Part shown: in pieces, positions 32,901-43,507 of the stretch
How positions within the stretch are numbered: the first letter of the stretch is position 1
Layout of the letters: every line of letters begins with the position of its first letter
NCBI RefSeq assembly: GCF_048544455.1
Contig: NC_133526.1
Location: forward strand, 4,852,001 to 4,916,000
Origin: Silene latifolia
Taxonomy: Eukaryota; Streptophyta; Magnoliopsida; Caryophyllales; Caryophyllaceae
Direction of reading: 5' to 3'
DNA: 64,000 nucleotides
The notes under the pieces: generated by a model
What the model saw: only the letters and a program-made list of their open reading frames with translations
Told to the model about the DNA's origin: nothing
Databases searched by the model: none
Translations under genes and position numbers: made by a program

Positions 32901-33069
32901 TAATAGTGCTGTTGAAATAAACTAATATGAACTCAATCGAATCGAATCAATCGAATCGAATCGAATCGAATGGAGCCGAATCGAATCGAATCGAATCGAA
33001 TGGAGTCGAATCAATCAATCGAACTTATTAGAACTGAAATTAAGTCCAAAAGAACAGGGCCTTATTCCG

Positions 33070-33077
33070 TATATAAG
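33070..33077 (+). promoter_or_regulatory. Candidate TATA box of gene C
   Basis: TATATAAG is 75 bases before the ATG at 33152. It is conserved in the right arm before C' (39220-39227, minus). The Harbinger-type insertion ends only five bases upstream, so anything further upstream is now more than 9 kb away. Confidence 0.4.
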
Positions 33078-33151
33078 CAAAAGAAAGAGGCAAAAATTAG
33101 GTCAAGAACACGCTTAAACCCTGAAGCTTGAAATTTGTTTAGGCCTACAGA

Positions 33152-34580
33152 ATGGAGATTGGCGTTAAACTTAGTAATCATGGCGAAGATAGGCTGAGTT
33201 CCCTCTCCGACGACGTTCTTATCGAAATCATCTCTTTCCTTCCTCTCCAATTTGCCATCGTTACGGGGTCATTATCCCGTCGATGGTGTGGACTTTGGAC
33301 TAAAGTAACCTCTATAAATATAAAACTCCCTGATTTCAAGAATTTTCCTGACTTCATGTCACATATTACCTCACCGTCAATCTACCGTTTCTTCGTCAAA
33401 TGTGCGGTTGAAGTTGACGACTCAATCTCGTGCTCTCTTTTGAATTTTTGGTTTCGACAAGCTTGTGACCGCAACGTCCGTGAACTCGAGTTAGCATGTC
33501 CTCCTCGTTTTATGGGTTCCAGCTGCCATGAGAATATATTGCCAAGTTTTGTTTTACAAACGCAGTCGCTGACGTCAATTGAGTTATACTTCGTATATAA
33601 TTTGCAGTTGCCTGATGATGGACAAATCAATCTTCCTAATTTGAAGAGATTACGATTTACACGCTATCGTGTTGATTTGAAGTTGTTGGGAACGTTAATC
33701 GAGGCTTGTCCATCTCTCGAAGATTTGTCTTTAATAGATTTCTTGTTTATGTCGACACCGGAACGTGACATTAAGGTTTTCAATCGAAATTTACGACGGC
33801 TAGTTATCGACACAGGTTGTATCGAAGATAGACGTTTTGCAGTTGTGATTAATGCCCCAAAGTTAGAGCAGTTGGTTTGCCATCTTTGTAAAATCCGCCA
33901 TCTTTAGTTTCGAAGTTAAACCTTCAGCGTTGTGTGAAGTAAAAATCGACTTCATCAACCACAAGGTTAGACTACAAAGCCGGGATGAAAAGAAAGTAAT
34001 GTCAAAGTTTTATCAGGCAATTAGTAATGTAAGTTCCCTCACACTTGATGATTATGTACTTCATAAGGTGTTGTCGACCGTGTTTTGCAACGTAACTCGA
34101 TGTACACTAATTATGAAAAAATGGTATAAGATCAAGACCGTGGCTTCATTATTAGAGTTGTGCCCTTTGTTAGATGTTCTGACCCTAAAAGTCGATTGGG
34201 ATAGACATATCACGGAAGAGAGGAAAACCGGGAAGCCTAACCGTAAAAGAACCTCACGACGAGTACTCAAGAGACTAGAGATAGCGTACTGTACGACTTA
34301 TCCCAAGCCTGCAAAATCATTCTTAAAACTAGTACAGTACTTGTTAAGTGATTTAAGTGGTGCCATAGATTTGGAGCACTTGTATTTTAGGGCAGTTGGT
34401 CTGGAATTTTTCACAGACGAAGTTCGAGAAAGGATGGAATCGAATTTGTGCAAGCTAATATGCGAGATGGAATCGAATTTGTGCAAGCTAATATGCGAGT
34501 GTCCTATGGCATCAAGTGGGTGTAAGGTTGAATTTGAAGGGATGTTTCACAAATATGTTTCAAGATCGAATCAAGGTTGA
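33152..34580 (+). pseudogene. F-box/LRR/FBD pseudogene C, one frameshift
   Basis: An F-box at about residues 13-50 (LSSLSDDVLIEIISFLPL), LRR segment (INLPNLKRLRF, CPSLEDLSLIDF) and FBD-like tail (CKVEFEGMFHKYVSRSNQG) are all present and about 90% identical to C'. Near 33885 C reads CATCTTTGTAAAATC where C' has CATACTGTAAAATC. The extra base shifts the frame and brings a stop at 33907; the rest continues from ~33910 to 34580 in the next frame. The tail also has an in-frame 30-base tandem duplication (MESNLCKLIC twice, 34434-34495) absent from C'. Its upstream region is cut off by the nested transposons. Probably non-functional. Confidence 0.8.
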
Positions 34581-34843
34581 TCGGAAAGTAATAGCCGTGA
34601 AGTTATCTTGGCCATCAAATTCCTTTATATTTTATGGTATATATTTAGTACTTCCTCCGTTCCAATCATTGTTTACTTTCATTAGCAAATGATTGGGTCG
34701 GAGGTTTTATGTGTTATGTACTCGGTAACTCAATACAATCATTCATTAGTTCCTTATTTAGTTACTGATAACTGTTATATTGTGTTGTGCTAGTCGTTCA
34801 ATTAAATTCTATTTAATGGATGTTTCTTACAATGGTTTAACAT

Positions 34844-35205
34844 AAACTAATTTGATTTGATGGCCGACGAGCAATGACATTATTGGTTATACATTTTAGT
34901 TTCAGTTGGAAGCTTAATTTTGGCTTGACTATGCACTCTTTCATGCACTCTTCCAAGTTGTTTCGTATGTTAATTCAGAGTTCTATGATGAGTTAAAAAA
35001 ATACTTTCTCCGTTCCGGTCATTTGTTAGCACAGGGATCACAAAAAGTGGAGTTGAAAAGATAGTTTCCTAATTTGAGGGAATCGCTTCTTTCCTAATTG
35101 TGCCCATATTTCTCATCAGTTGAATTTTAAATTAAAAGTTCTATTTTTGATCTCATCCTATAAAAAAAAAGTCAGAAAATCCTTGCCAAGAGAAAAGCTT
35201 AAAAC
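34844..35205. other. Start of the spacer between the inverted arms; no gene
   Basis: Homology with the right arm stops near 34843. 35003-35120 is a copy of the dispersed repeat also at 1855-1980 (inverted), starting with a Stowaway-like CTTTCTCCGTTCCGGTCATT. Nothing else is recognised. Confidence 0.5.
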
Positions 35206-36644
35206 TTGAACCCTACTAAATTCTTGAATTATTCCCCCAAAAAAATCATGAACTTAATTCTTGAAGACATAGCCGTCGAACGTGAAGCGGTAAAGATGAG
35301 AGTCGACAGGCTGAGTTCTCTCCCCGACGACATTCTTATCTTAATTATCTCCCTTCTTCCTCTCCAATTAGCCATCGCTACCGGGACTTTATCCCGTCGA
35401 TGGCGTGGTCTCTGGTTCAACCCAACCTCAATTGACATCACCTTCCGTGAGACTTATAAGTTGCTACGTAATCCATAGCTTCAGTTTCGAATATGTTGAA
35501 CCCTACTTTAATCTAGACTTTTGGGCGCCTTGTATGGATATTATAATTCGCGACATTTGTAACCGGAACGTCCATCAACTTAAGGTAACATGGTGTAGTC
35601 CTTCATCTTGGGATAACATATATACATTACCAAGTGTTATTTTTCAAACGCAGTCGCTAGTATCGATTGAATTGGGCTCCAAAAGTGGCTCGTTTATGCG
35701 TAAAGATTGGCAATTCCCGGAGGATTGTGATACCATTAATCTTCCAAATTTGAAGAACTTAACCGTTCACTTTGGTCCGAATTATGAATGTATTGAAAAA
35801 CTAGTTAAGGCTTGTCCGTCACTCGAACAATTGACTTTAAATTGTTGGCCTCACCATATCTACGGGCCTTTGCAAAACCGCACATTTGTGATTAATGCCC
35901 CAAATTTAGAATACTTGGCTGTTTCCGCTCCGAAATACATGACTTTTTCCTTTGAAGACGATCCAATTGTGCTCCGCGAAGCCAAAATTGAAATTACTGA
36001 TCTCCCCCAAGTTCGCTTGGATAACGATAAACTGTCTAGATTGTATAAGGCGGTTTCTAATGTAAGGATCCTTACCATTGATATTTCTGCAGTAGATGCC
36101 TTATCTACTACGGTGTTTCGCAATGTTACTCGGCTCACTTTTAATATGAAACTGAGCTTCTGTTTAAATACCCTGTTGTCCGTGTTGGACATGTTTCCCA
36201 TAGTAGAGTTTTTGACCCTCAAATTTTGCGGTGTCGATGATGATAAGGAGCAGCTGTTGTATGGAAAGCCTGTCAATGTAAGCGCCTCTCGAGAAGCAAT
36301 CAGAAGGATGAAGTCGATAAACGTGGAAATCAATAACAGGAGTAGTTATTGCAAGCGCGCAAAATCTTTCTCAAACCTTATTATGGGTTTGTTAAGAAGC
36401 ACTTGCGATTTGGAGCACTTGAATGTTAGTGTAAATGATTGTCGAGAGTGGGAGTCGAGTAATGCGATGCGCAATCAGGCGCGTGGAACTCTATCGTTAT
36501 CAAATGATCTCCACTTGTGATGTTGAATTTAAAGGGAGATTTCTCAACATGTCTCGAAATGATGGTCCCAAAGTTACAACTACGAATGGCAAAGTTATCT
36601 ATTTCCTTCATTCTCGAAAAGGTTTTATTCATAAAGAACAATGA
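35206..36644 (+). pseudogene. F-box/LRR/FBD pseudogene D
   Basis: The F-box (VDRLSSLPDDILILIISLL, SRRWRGLW) is intact from the ATG at 35206, 35248 or 35296. At ~35466 the sequence jumps from YKLL directly to the HSFSFEY block. A ~60-base stretch present in E (encoding LDTTLNETMRQITSPF-like residues) is missing, and the frame shifts. The LRR part (INLPNLKNLTVHF, CPSLEQLTLNCW) and INAPNLEYL strand are clean to ~36470. A second lesion near 36430-36500 separates the FBD tail (CDVEFKGRFLNMSRNDGPK, to 36644). It occupies the spacer between the two duplication arms and is closest to E, G and pseudogene 1. Confidence 0.85.
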
Positions 36645-36900
36645 TTTTTCTAATGGTTTGCGACCTCATATAGTATCGTCTCATCAGTAGAACTTAGAGG
36701 TATATTTCGATGATGTTCCAAAGATGTACGAGTATTTAATTTCCTTTATGATGCATATGGCGATACTAATTTATCTACGGAGTATGTCCAATTGTCGATG
36801 GTAAATTATTCTTAAGGTAGACGTAGTGTTTGCGAAGTTAAGTCGCTTCAATACGATTTTGGCATACAACGAGCTGTCACAGTTTGTCGGATTTACTTGG

Positions 36901-37077
36901 CATGTCTACGCCAAATATAGTGATCCGAAAACTAGTAGTTATTACTCCGTATAACTTATGTTGTAGTCTAAATCACTCATAATTATAACTACTAGTTTTC
37001 CCATCACTATATATAGCGTAGAGATGCAAATAATGTCACTGGGATAACTACTAGATTTTCGATCACTATATACTACA
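36901..37077. mobile_element. Fold-back MITE plus a third repeat copy
   Basis: 36901-36943 (TCTACGCC, TATAGTGAT, AAAACTAGTAGTTAT) is inverted at 36984-37026, giving a 126-bp hairpin. A third copy of the arm (TAACTACTAGATTTTC, ATCACTATATA) follows at 37043-37077. Confidence 0.6.
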
Positions 37078-37179
37078 ATGTGTTCTTACAAATGTAAAAT
37101 ACTCTGTTTAAGGTAGCTCCGCTCTTTAGCTATATGCCAAAGGAATGTTACCTTAAGACTTACTGTAACTTTTAAATTA

Positions 37180-37380
37180 AACTTAAGTTCTTATAAGTTC
37201 AATTCAAATAAGTTCAGTTCATTTCAGTTCAATTTAACACTATTGTTAAGCCCTATTTTTTTGGACTGAAATTTAATGAATTGATCTGATCTAAAATGAA
37301 TTGAATTGAATTAAACTGATCTAAAATGAATCGACTTGCACTGAACTGAACTAAACTTATTAGAGTTCAGTTCATATCAG
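37180..37380. mobile_element. Degenerate relative of the Harbinger-type AT element
   Basis: AGCCCTATTTTTTTGGACTG AAATT at 37249 resembles the TIR of 23733-33061 (GGCCCTGTTCTTTTGGACT). The interior repeats GAATTGA/GTTCAGTTCA-like words. The right end is not clear and abuts an F-box remnant. Confidence 0.45.
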
Positions 37381-37440
37381 ATCACTCAAAAGGATAAACA
37401 TAGAAATTGACAAATGGGACTCTAATTGCAAACCCGCGAA
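37381..37440 (+). pseudogene. Tiny F-box remnant
   Basis: GATCACTCAAAAGGATAAAC and the next ~40 bases would encode SLKRINIEIDKWDSNCKPAK, the block before the FBD region in this family (compare SLKRIQIEI in H and INVEIDNW in E). Nothing on either side continues the gene. Confidence 0.6.
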
Positions 37441-37732
37441 ATTGACCCCGTAGATCATTTGCTAAGAAACACCATTGTAACGAACATCCGTTCATAGATC
37501 GAGCAAAACAGAAGTTAATTGAACGACTAGCACAACACAATATAACAGTTATCATCAGTAACTAAATAAGGAACTAATGATTGTATTGAGTTACCGAGTA
37601 CATAACACAAAACCTCCGACCCAATCATTTGCTAATGAAAGTAAACAATGATTGGAACGGAGGAAGTACTCAATACCATAAAATATAAAGGAATTTGATG
37701 GCCAAGATAACTTCACGGCTATTACTTTCCGA

Positions 37733-39130
37733 TCAACCTTGATTCGATCTTGAAACATATTTGTGAAACATCCCTTCAAATTCAACCTTACACCCACTTG
37801 ATGCCATAGGACACTCGCATATTAGCTTGCATAAATTCGATTCCATCCTTTCTCGAACTTCGTTTGTGAAAAATTTCGGACCAACTGCCCTAAAATACAA
37901 GTGCTCCAAATCTATGGCACCACTTAACAAGTACTGTACTAGTTTTAAGAATGATTTTGAAGGCTTGCGATAACTCGTACAGTACGCTTCAATCTCTATT
38001 CTCTTCAGTACTCGTTGTGAGGTTCTTTTACGGTTAGGCTTCCCGAGGATCATCTCTCTCGTGATACGTCTATCCCAATCGACTTTTAGGGTCAGAACAT
38101 CTAACAAAGGGCACAACTCTAATAATGACGCCACGGTCTTGATGTTATACCATTTTTTCATAATTAGTGTACATCGAGTTACGTTGCAAAACACAGCCGA
38201 CGACACCTTATCTAGTACATAATCATCAAGTGTGAGGGAACTTACATTACTAATTGCCTGATAAAACTCTGACATTACTTTGTTTTCATCCCGGCGTTGT
38301 AGTCCACGGTTATGGTTGAAGTCGATTTTTACTTCACGCAACGCAGAAGGTTTATCTTCGAAACTAAAGATGACGGATTTTACAGTATGGCAAACCAACT
38401 GCTCTAACTTTGGGGCATTAATCACAACTGCAAAACGTTTATATTCAATACAACCTGTGTCAATAACTAGCCGTCGTAAATTTCGATTGAAAACCTTAAT
38501 GTCACATTCCGGTGTCCACATATACAAGAAGTCTATTAAAGACAAATCTTCGAGAGATGGACAAGCCTTGATTAACAACGTTCCCAACAAGTTAAAATCA
38601 ACACGACAGTGTGTAAACCGTAATCTCTTCAAATTAGGAAGATTGATTTGTCCATCATCAGGCAACTGCAAATTATTTATGGAGTATAACTCAATTGACG
38701 TAAGCGACTGCGTTCGTAAAACAAAACTTGGCAATATATTCTCACGGTAGCTGGAACCCTTAAAACGAGGAGGACATGCTAACTTGAGTTCACGGACGTT
38801 GCGGTAGATTGAGTCACAAGCTTGTCGAAACCAAAAATCCAAAAGAGATAGCGAGATTGAGTCGTCAACTTTAACCGCATATTTGACAAAGAAACGGTAG
38901 ATTGACGGTGAGGTAATATGTGACATGAAGTCAGGAAAATGCTTGAAATCAGGGAGTTTTATATTTATAGAGGTTACTTTAGTCCAAAGACCACGCCATC
39001 GACGGGATAATAACCCCGTAACGATGGCAAATCGGAGAGGAAGGAAGGAGATGATTTCGATAAGAACGTCGTCGGAGAGGGAACTCAACCTATCGACGTT
39101 ATGATTACTAAGTTTAACGCCAATCTCCAT
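37733..39130 (-). CDS. F-box/LRR/FBD protein, gene C'
   Basis: One 465-codon exon with no interruption. F-box about residues 13-50 (LSSLSDDVLIEIISFLPL, LLSRRWRGLW). LRR segment about 160-200 (INLPNLKRLRF, CPSLEDLSLIDF), INAPKLEQL strand near 250, and FBD-like tail about 440-465 (CKVEFEGMFHKYVSRSNQG). Predicted substrate receptor of an SCF ubiquitin ligase, target unknown. The ATG at 39130 (MEIGVKL) is conserved in C. It is the intact twin of pseudogene C in the inverted duplication, and its 5' flank is free of the transposons that hit C. It is probably the member that kept function. Confidence 0.85.
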   Translation of the reverse strand: MEIGVKLSNHNVDRLSSLSDDVLIEIISFLPLRFAIVTGLLSRRWRGLWTKVTSINIKLPDFKHFPDFMSHITSPSIYRFFVKYAVKVDDSISLSLLDFWFRQACDSIYRNVRELKLACPPRFKGSSYRENILPSFVLRTQSLTSIELYSINNLQLPDDGQINLPNLKRLRFTHCRVDFNLLGTLLIKACPSLEDLSLIDFLYMWTPECDIKVFNRNLRRLVIDTGCIEYKRFAVVINAPKLEQLVCHTVKSVIFSFEDKPSALREVKIDFNHNRGLQRRDENKVMSEFYQAISNVSSLTLDDYVLDKVSSAVFCNVTRCTLIMKKWYNIKTVASLLELCPLLDVLTLKVDWDRRITREMILGKPNRKRTSQRVLKRIEIEAYCTSYRKPSKSFLKLVQYLLSGAIDLEHLYFRAVGPKFFTNEVRERMESNLCKLICECPMASSGCKVEFEGMFHKYVSRSNQG

Positions 39131-39219
39131 TCTCTAAGGCCTGAACAAATTTCAAGCTTCCGCGAATTAAGGGTTATTGAGGGTGTTCTTGACCTAATTT
39201 TTGCCTTTTTTTTTTTTTG

Positions 39220-39227
39220 CTTATATA
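39220..39227 (-). promoter_or_regulatory. Candidate TATA box of gene C'
   Basis: TATATAAG on the minus strand, 90 bases before the ATG at 39130, conserved at 33070-33077 in the left arm. The segment between has a T-rich run in C'. Confidence 0.4.
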
Positions 39228-39265
39228 CGGAATAAATGGAGTACTCCTTATAACATAAATTGCTT

Positions 39266-39760
39266 ATCGAGCTCGAGTGGGCTTGGAATCGGCTCGAAAT
39301 TGAGCTCATAATTGATTCGGAATTTTACGAGCTTAAAAAACCAAAGCTCGGAATCGGCTTGGTGTAGGCTCGAGCTTAACTCGAGCCCGACTCAAGCTAG
39401 GTTAAATCATTATTTCGTTAAGTTCTTGAAATTAAATTAAATTAAAAATAAATATATTTTAAGAAAAATGCAAATATAAAATACTTATCAAATATATAAC
39501 AAAAATATAATTATAAATGTGAAAGTAGAATTCTATTTAGAACAAAAACAATTGTAAAACACCCTTAGTCGACCATTAGACTAGGGCTCGAGTTTGACCC
39601 GAGCTCACATTAAAGCTCGCAAGCTTGATAACGAGCACCTTTTTTTCAAGCTCAGGTAAGCTCGAAACCGGCTCGAGCTCGAGTTTTGGTTCTTGAGCAC
39701 AAGCCGAGCAAGGCCAAGCTCGAGCTCGACTCGTCTCGCTAACACCCCTAGTCGGCCATT
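39266..39760. mobile_element. GAGCTC-rich non-autonomous element, likely hAT
   Basis: Both ends are dense in AGCTCGAGC-type words in inverted order, with an AT-rich middle. The right end, read inverted, starts AGGGGTGTTAGCGAGACGAG. The matching part of the left arm (23180-23360) is only the right-hand portion. Confidence 0.45.
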
Positions 39761-39815
39761 AGACTCGGAAGTCGTAAGTTGAAAAAAATTAGGTCAAATA
39801 CACACACCACACACG

Positions 39816-41066
39816 CTCAGCATTCTTCCTGTCGAAATCCTTATCGGAATTATCTCTTTGCTTCCTCTCCGACTAGCCATCGTTACGGGGTCTTTATCCC
39901 GTCAATGGCGTGGTCTTTGGACTAAAGTAATCTCTATAAATATAGGCAGCCATGAATTAAAGTACTTTCCTGAGTTCATGACGCATATTACCTCACCGTC
40001 AATAGAACGTTTTGTTATCGAATCAATAGATCAAGGTAAAAACACGATCTGGCCGCCTCCTTTGGATTCTTTGCTTCGGCAAGCTTGTGACCGCAATGTC
40101 TGTGAACTCAAGTTAATGTCGATATTTGGTTTGCAGTTGCCTGATCAAATCAATCTTCCGAATTTGAAAAGATTGTTGCTTAACCAATTTCCTTTCGATT
40201 TTGAGTTGCTGGCAACGCTATTAAAGGCTTGTCCATCTCTCGAGGATTTGCTTTTAGAATTCTTGTATTGTGACGGATTTCAACATGATATTATGATTTC
40301 CAATCAAAATTTAAGACGGTTGGATATCCACACAAGTATTATAGGGAATATCATAGTTGTGCTTAATACCCCAAAGTTGGAGCAGTTGGTTACGCATACT
40401 CTAAAATCCGTCATATTTCGCTTTGAACAGAAACCTCTTTCGTTCTATGAAGCAGAAATTAACAGCGGCAGCAATGAACATTTATCCGCGGATCAAAACA
40501 AGGCAATGTCGGAATTTTATGGGGCCATTAGTAATGCTAGGTTCCTCAAGCTTGACGTTTTTGTACTAGATAATGTGTCTACCGTCTTTGGCAACGTAAA
40601 TCGACTTGCACTAAATATGAAATTGTGCCACAACATTGAGATCGTGCTGTCATTAATCGAGTTGTGTCCTTTATTAGACGCTCTTATCCTAGACTTGTGG
40701 GATATAAGTATCGAGGATAGAACTCTAATGAATCCTAGCCGTATAGGAACCTCACAACGAGTACTCAAGAGGATAGAGATCGAAGGTGGTTGGACATATC
40801 ATAAGGTTGCACAATCATTCCTAAAGTTAGTACGGTATTTGTTAAGCGGCGAAATGGACATAGATCGCTTCTGTTTAAGGGTGGGCTGTCCTAAACATTT
40901 CGCACAGAAAAGTAATTTAAATCTTAGACGAAAAGAGGAGTTGAATTTGTGCAAGCTACTATGCAAGTATTATATGGCATCAACGCAATTTGAGGTTGAA
41001 TTTGTAGGGATGTTTCACAAATATGTTTCGAATAGTCGGTTGAAAAGGTTGACAAGCAGCAGATGA
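39816..41066 (+). pseudogene. F-box/LRR/FBD gene B', start lost
   Basis: From 39816 (LSILPVEILIGIISLLPL) to the stop at 41066 this is an open frame nearly identical to B through the F-box, LRR segment (INLPNLKRLLL, CPSLEDLLLEF) and FBD-like tail (FEVEFVGMFHKYVS). The sequence that in B holds the 5' UTR end and first 12 codons is deleted. CACACACGCT joins directly to CAGCATTCTT, with GCT shared by both deletion edges. No in-frame ATG remains before the F-box, and the next ones lie inside or beyond it. It could only make a protein lacking part of the F-box. I call it a pseudogene, though its coding region is otherwise clean, so loss was recent. Confidence 0.75.
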
Positions 41067-41527
41067 AGTTATCCCTCTGCCTTTTAATTCCTAGCAATTT
41101 TATCATATTTTTTTGTGTGTGAAGGGAGTCACATGAGTGAATATGCTACTGACGGGGTTTGAACTGAGGTCATGAATGTATCACCCATTAAACTAGCTGA
41201 CATCTGCATGATTCTATGGTATTTATATGTACTCTGTAATTTATGCTTAGCTCTATCTATTAACTTATCGATTTATGAGAAACATCTATTTAATTTATGA
41301 TACGCAAATTTCAGAGTTATGAACTTGCAGCGGAAACATCACGAAACCAACAATAATTGTAAGATAATATAAACGGCAAATTAAACAATCATTGACTCAT
41401 TGTATCACAATGTTTCAAAGACTTCTGCCTATTGTAACTTTGTAAGATAATATAAACGGCTACTTAAACAATGAAAAGTATACTTTTGCATAAGATGCAA
41501 CATTCACTATTGTAAAAAAAAAAACCA

Positions 41528-42330
41528 CTAATCTTCTCTTGGTGGTTGCGAACAACTAAAATAGATGATTTCCCGATTTGCTCTTGAAAATTTCCGACAA
41601 GCATTACGAGACAGCTTGTAAAACTCCCCTACAAATTCAACCTCATGTCCCTTAGAAACCATTGGAGCTTGATGAAATATCCTGCATAAATCTATTTCCA
41701 TTCTTTTTATACGTTCTACCGTTTCCTTTCGACAATATCTCGCAGCATGTAACCTAAAATGGAAATGCTTTGAATCGATAGTGTTACTTAGTAACAAGAA
41801 TCCTACTAACTCCACGAAATATTTTGATGGGAAGCGGTAATCGCACCAGTCGATTTCTACCTCCACCCTCTTGAGTACTCGTCGTAAGGTGCTTGAACGG
41901 CGAGAATGTGAGGGGAGTTTCAACCACGGTATATTCTTAGTATTAGTATAAACGCCTTCAAGTTTTAGAGCAAAAACGTCTAGAACGGGGCATAATTTCA
42001 GTAATGACAACACTAAATTAGTATCAAGGGTATCGACGTAATTTTTGATGTTTAATGTAAGCCTAGTTACATTGCGAAACACGGTACGTATGCAATCTAG
42101 TACTGCAACATCCAGAGTAATCAAGCCAACACTGGAAATCGCTTCGTAGAATTTTGATTTCAACTTCTTTTCTTCATCGTCTAGACGATAATGCTTTTCA
42201 CTAATTTGGAGCTTAGCTTCACGCAACGCAATTGGTTCTTCTTCAAGGCAAATTACCGCAGCTTCCGGAGCACAAATATTCAGATACTCTAATTTTGGGG
42301 CGTTAATCACAATTTTGACAAGGTACAAAT
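41528..42330 (-). pseudogene. F-box gene A', 5'-truncated
   Basis: On the minus strand INAPKLEYL through to the FBD-like tail (HEVEFVGEFYKLSRNACRK) aligns with gene A from codon ~244 to its end, about 95% identical, and is open. The F-box and LRR segment are absent because the inverted duplication stops here. Upstream the sequence is unrelated and runs at once into the 3' end of remnant F. An open frame of 275 codons exists but has no F-box. Confidence 0.8.
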
Positions 42331-42364
42331 GTTTAAAAAAAAAACGTAAAATCAATTATTCTTT

Positions 42365-43200
42365 CTAAAATTTGAAACTGTCTCCTGACGAACAACTAAA
42401 ATTGATAACTTTGCGACTTGCTCCCCGACCTTTAGGACCAGCTCTTCGCGACATCTTAAAATACTCCCCTACAAATTCGATCTCACCTTCTATCCAAAGC
42501 AATGGAAGCTTGTTGAAAACCTTACACAAGTCTAATTCCATTCTTTTTTCACGGTCTACACATTCCATTTCGCGATATTTATCACCGGTTAAACTAAAAT
42601 TGAAGTGCTCTGAAGCAATGCTGCTGCTAAATAACAAGTAGTAACCTAGTTCTAAGAAAGACTGTACAGGCTCGTAATAATGTTGGCCCAAAAAGTATTC
42701 GATCTCTATCCGCTTGACAACTCGTGGTATGGTGCTTACATGGTCATGCTTCGGGGGATTCAAGTTCCATCTGAAATGGCTAGAAACATCTCCAAATTTT
42801 ATGGTTAAAACGTTCAACGCAGGACACATATCCAGTAATGACGACAGTATTTCAATTTTATAGCACTTTCGCATATTAAGCGTAAGACGAGTTGCATTAC
42901 TGAAAACAGTAGAGATATAATGTAGTACCAAAATATCCAATGTAAGAGTTTCGACATTAGAAATCGCTTCATAAAATTGTATCATCATCATCATCGACCT
43001 CTTTCCTTCATCATAAGGCATGTCGTCATCAAGTTGGATTTTTGCTTCGCTTAACGCAACTGGTTCCTCCTCAAAACAAAATACCGTGTCATACCGACCA
43101 CAAACATCCAAATAAGCAACTCGTACTTACCTTTATCCTCCAACTTTAAAGACAAATCTTCGAGTAATGGAGACATCTTGATCAATTCTGCTATTATATT
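42365..43200 (-). pseudogene. F-box remnant F, C-terminal half
   Basis: On the minus strand an open frame (43111 to 42365) covers the part after the LRRs: YDTVFCFEEEPVALSEAKI, FSNATRLTLNMRKCYKIE, CPALNVLTIKF and an FBD-like tail (EGEIEFVGEYFKMSRRAGPK). Just upstream, 43125-43200 still encodes IAELIKMSPLLEDLSLKLED, an LRR piece in another frame, followed by GTAAGT. The F-box itself is missing. It diverges from the A and E groups more than they do within themselves. Confidence 0.75.
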
Positions 43201-43405
43201 TATATCCTGGAGGAGACGGATACTCACATTTTCATTGTTGTGTAGAACATATTTTGAGCTTGTTTTACGGTTAACAGGAAGAAATCTAAATCAACGACGG
43301 AGTAGTACTTAACAATCAAAGATTCAAAACGAAATTAGTATAGCAGAAACTTAAATACTCGTACATCTTTGCAACATCATCGAAAACAATACATACTTCT
43401 ACTAT

Positions 43406-43500
43406 CACTACTACAAAAAACCATGATAGACATCGGACTTTTTTACTAATAGACATCAGACTTGCCTCCGATGTTAAGTTGAGTGACGTGCATTATAAGA
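43406..43500 (+). mobile_element. CACTA-type transposon end
   Basis: CACTACTACAAAAAACCATG followed by subterminal repeats (ATAGACATCGGACTT, ATAGACATCAGACTT, CCTCCGATG). CACTA termini with subterminal repeats mark the CACTA superfamily. Only one end is seen, in the 3' flank of gene E. Confidence 0.5.
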
Positions 43501-43507
43501 CAATAAA

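Larger units (their letters stand above)
23733..33061. mobile_element. PIF/Harbinger-type AT-rich element, split by the Tat gypsy insertion
   Basis: The ends are inverted repeats: GGCCCTGTTCTTTTGGACT on the left, and the same sequence inverted at 33043-33061. It is flanked by TTA (23730-23732, 33062-33064). The right arm of the inverted duplication keeps the uninterrupted site (CTCCATTTATTCCG, inverted, near 39230), proving insertion and the 3-bp duplication. Subtracting the gypsy element leaves about 1.03 kb, made of (TAA)n microsatellite (23885-24212 and 32505-32900) and repeats of AATCGAATCGAATCAATC. It has no coding sequence. A diverged relative lies at 37249-37380. Confidence 0.85.
20545..34843 (+). 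repeat. Left arm of a large inverted duplication
   Basis: Read forward, this arm holds the 3' part of A, the A-B intergenic region, gene B, a GAGCTC-rich repeat, then (after a transposon insertion at 23733-33061) gene C and its 3' flank. The same order appears inverted at 37470-42318. Shared non-coding stretches, such as the A-B spacer and the C 3' flank to ~34843, show that it is a block duplication and not just related genes. Without the insertion the arm is about 5 kb. Confidence 0.85.
37470..42318 (-). repeat. Right arm of the large inverted duplication
   Basis: Inverted copy of 20545-34843 without the 9.3-kb insertion: C' 3' flank, C', GAGCTC repeat, B', B-A spacer and A' up to the point matching codon ~244 of A. 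The outer breakpoint falls inside A, leaving A' without its F-box half. Confidence 0.85.

Noticed and set aside
43110-43160. GTAAGT as a real intron donor in F-box remnant F
   Set aside because: The other family members here are single-exon and no matching acceptor gives a family-like protein; more likely decay.
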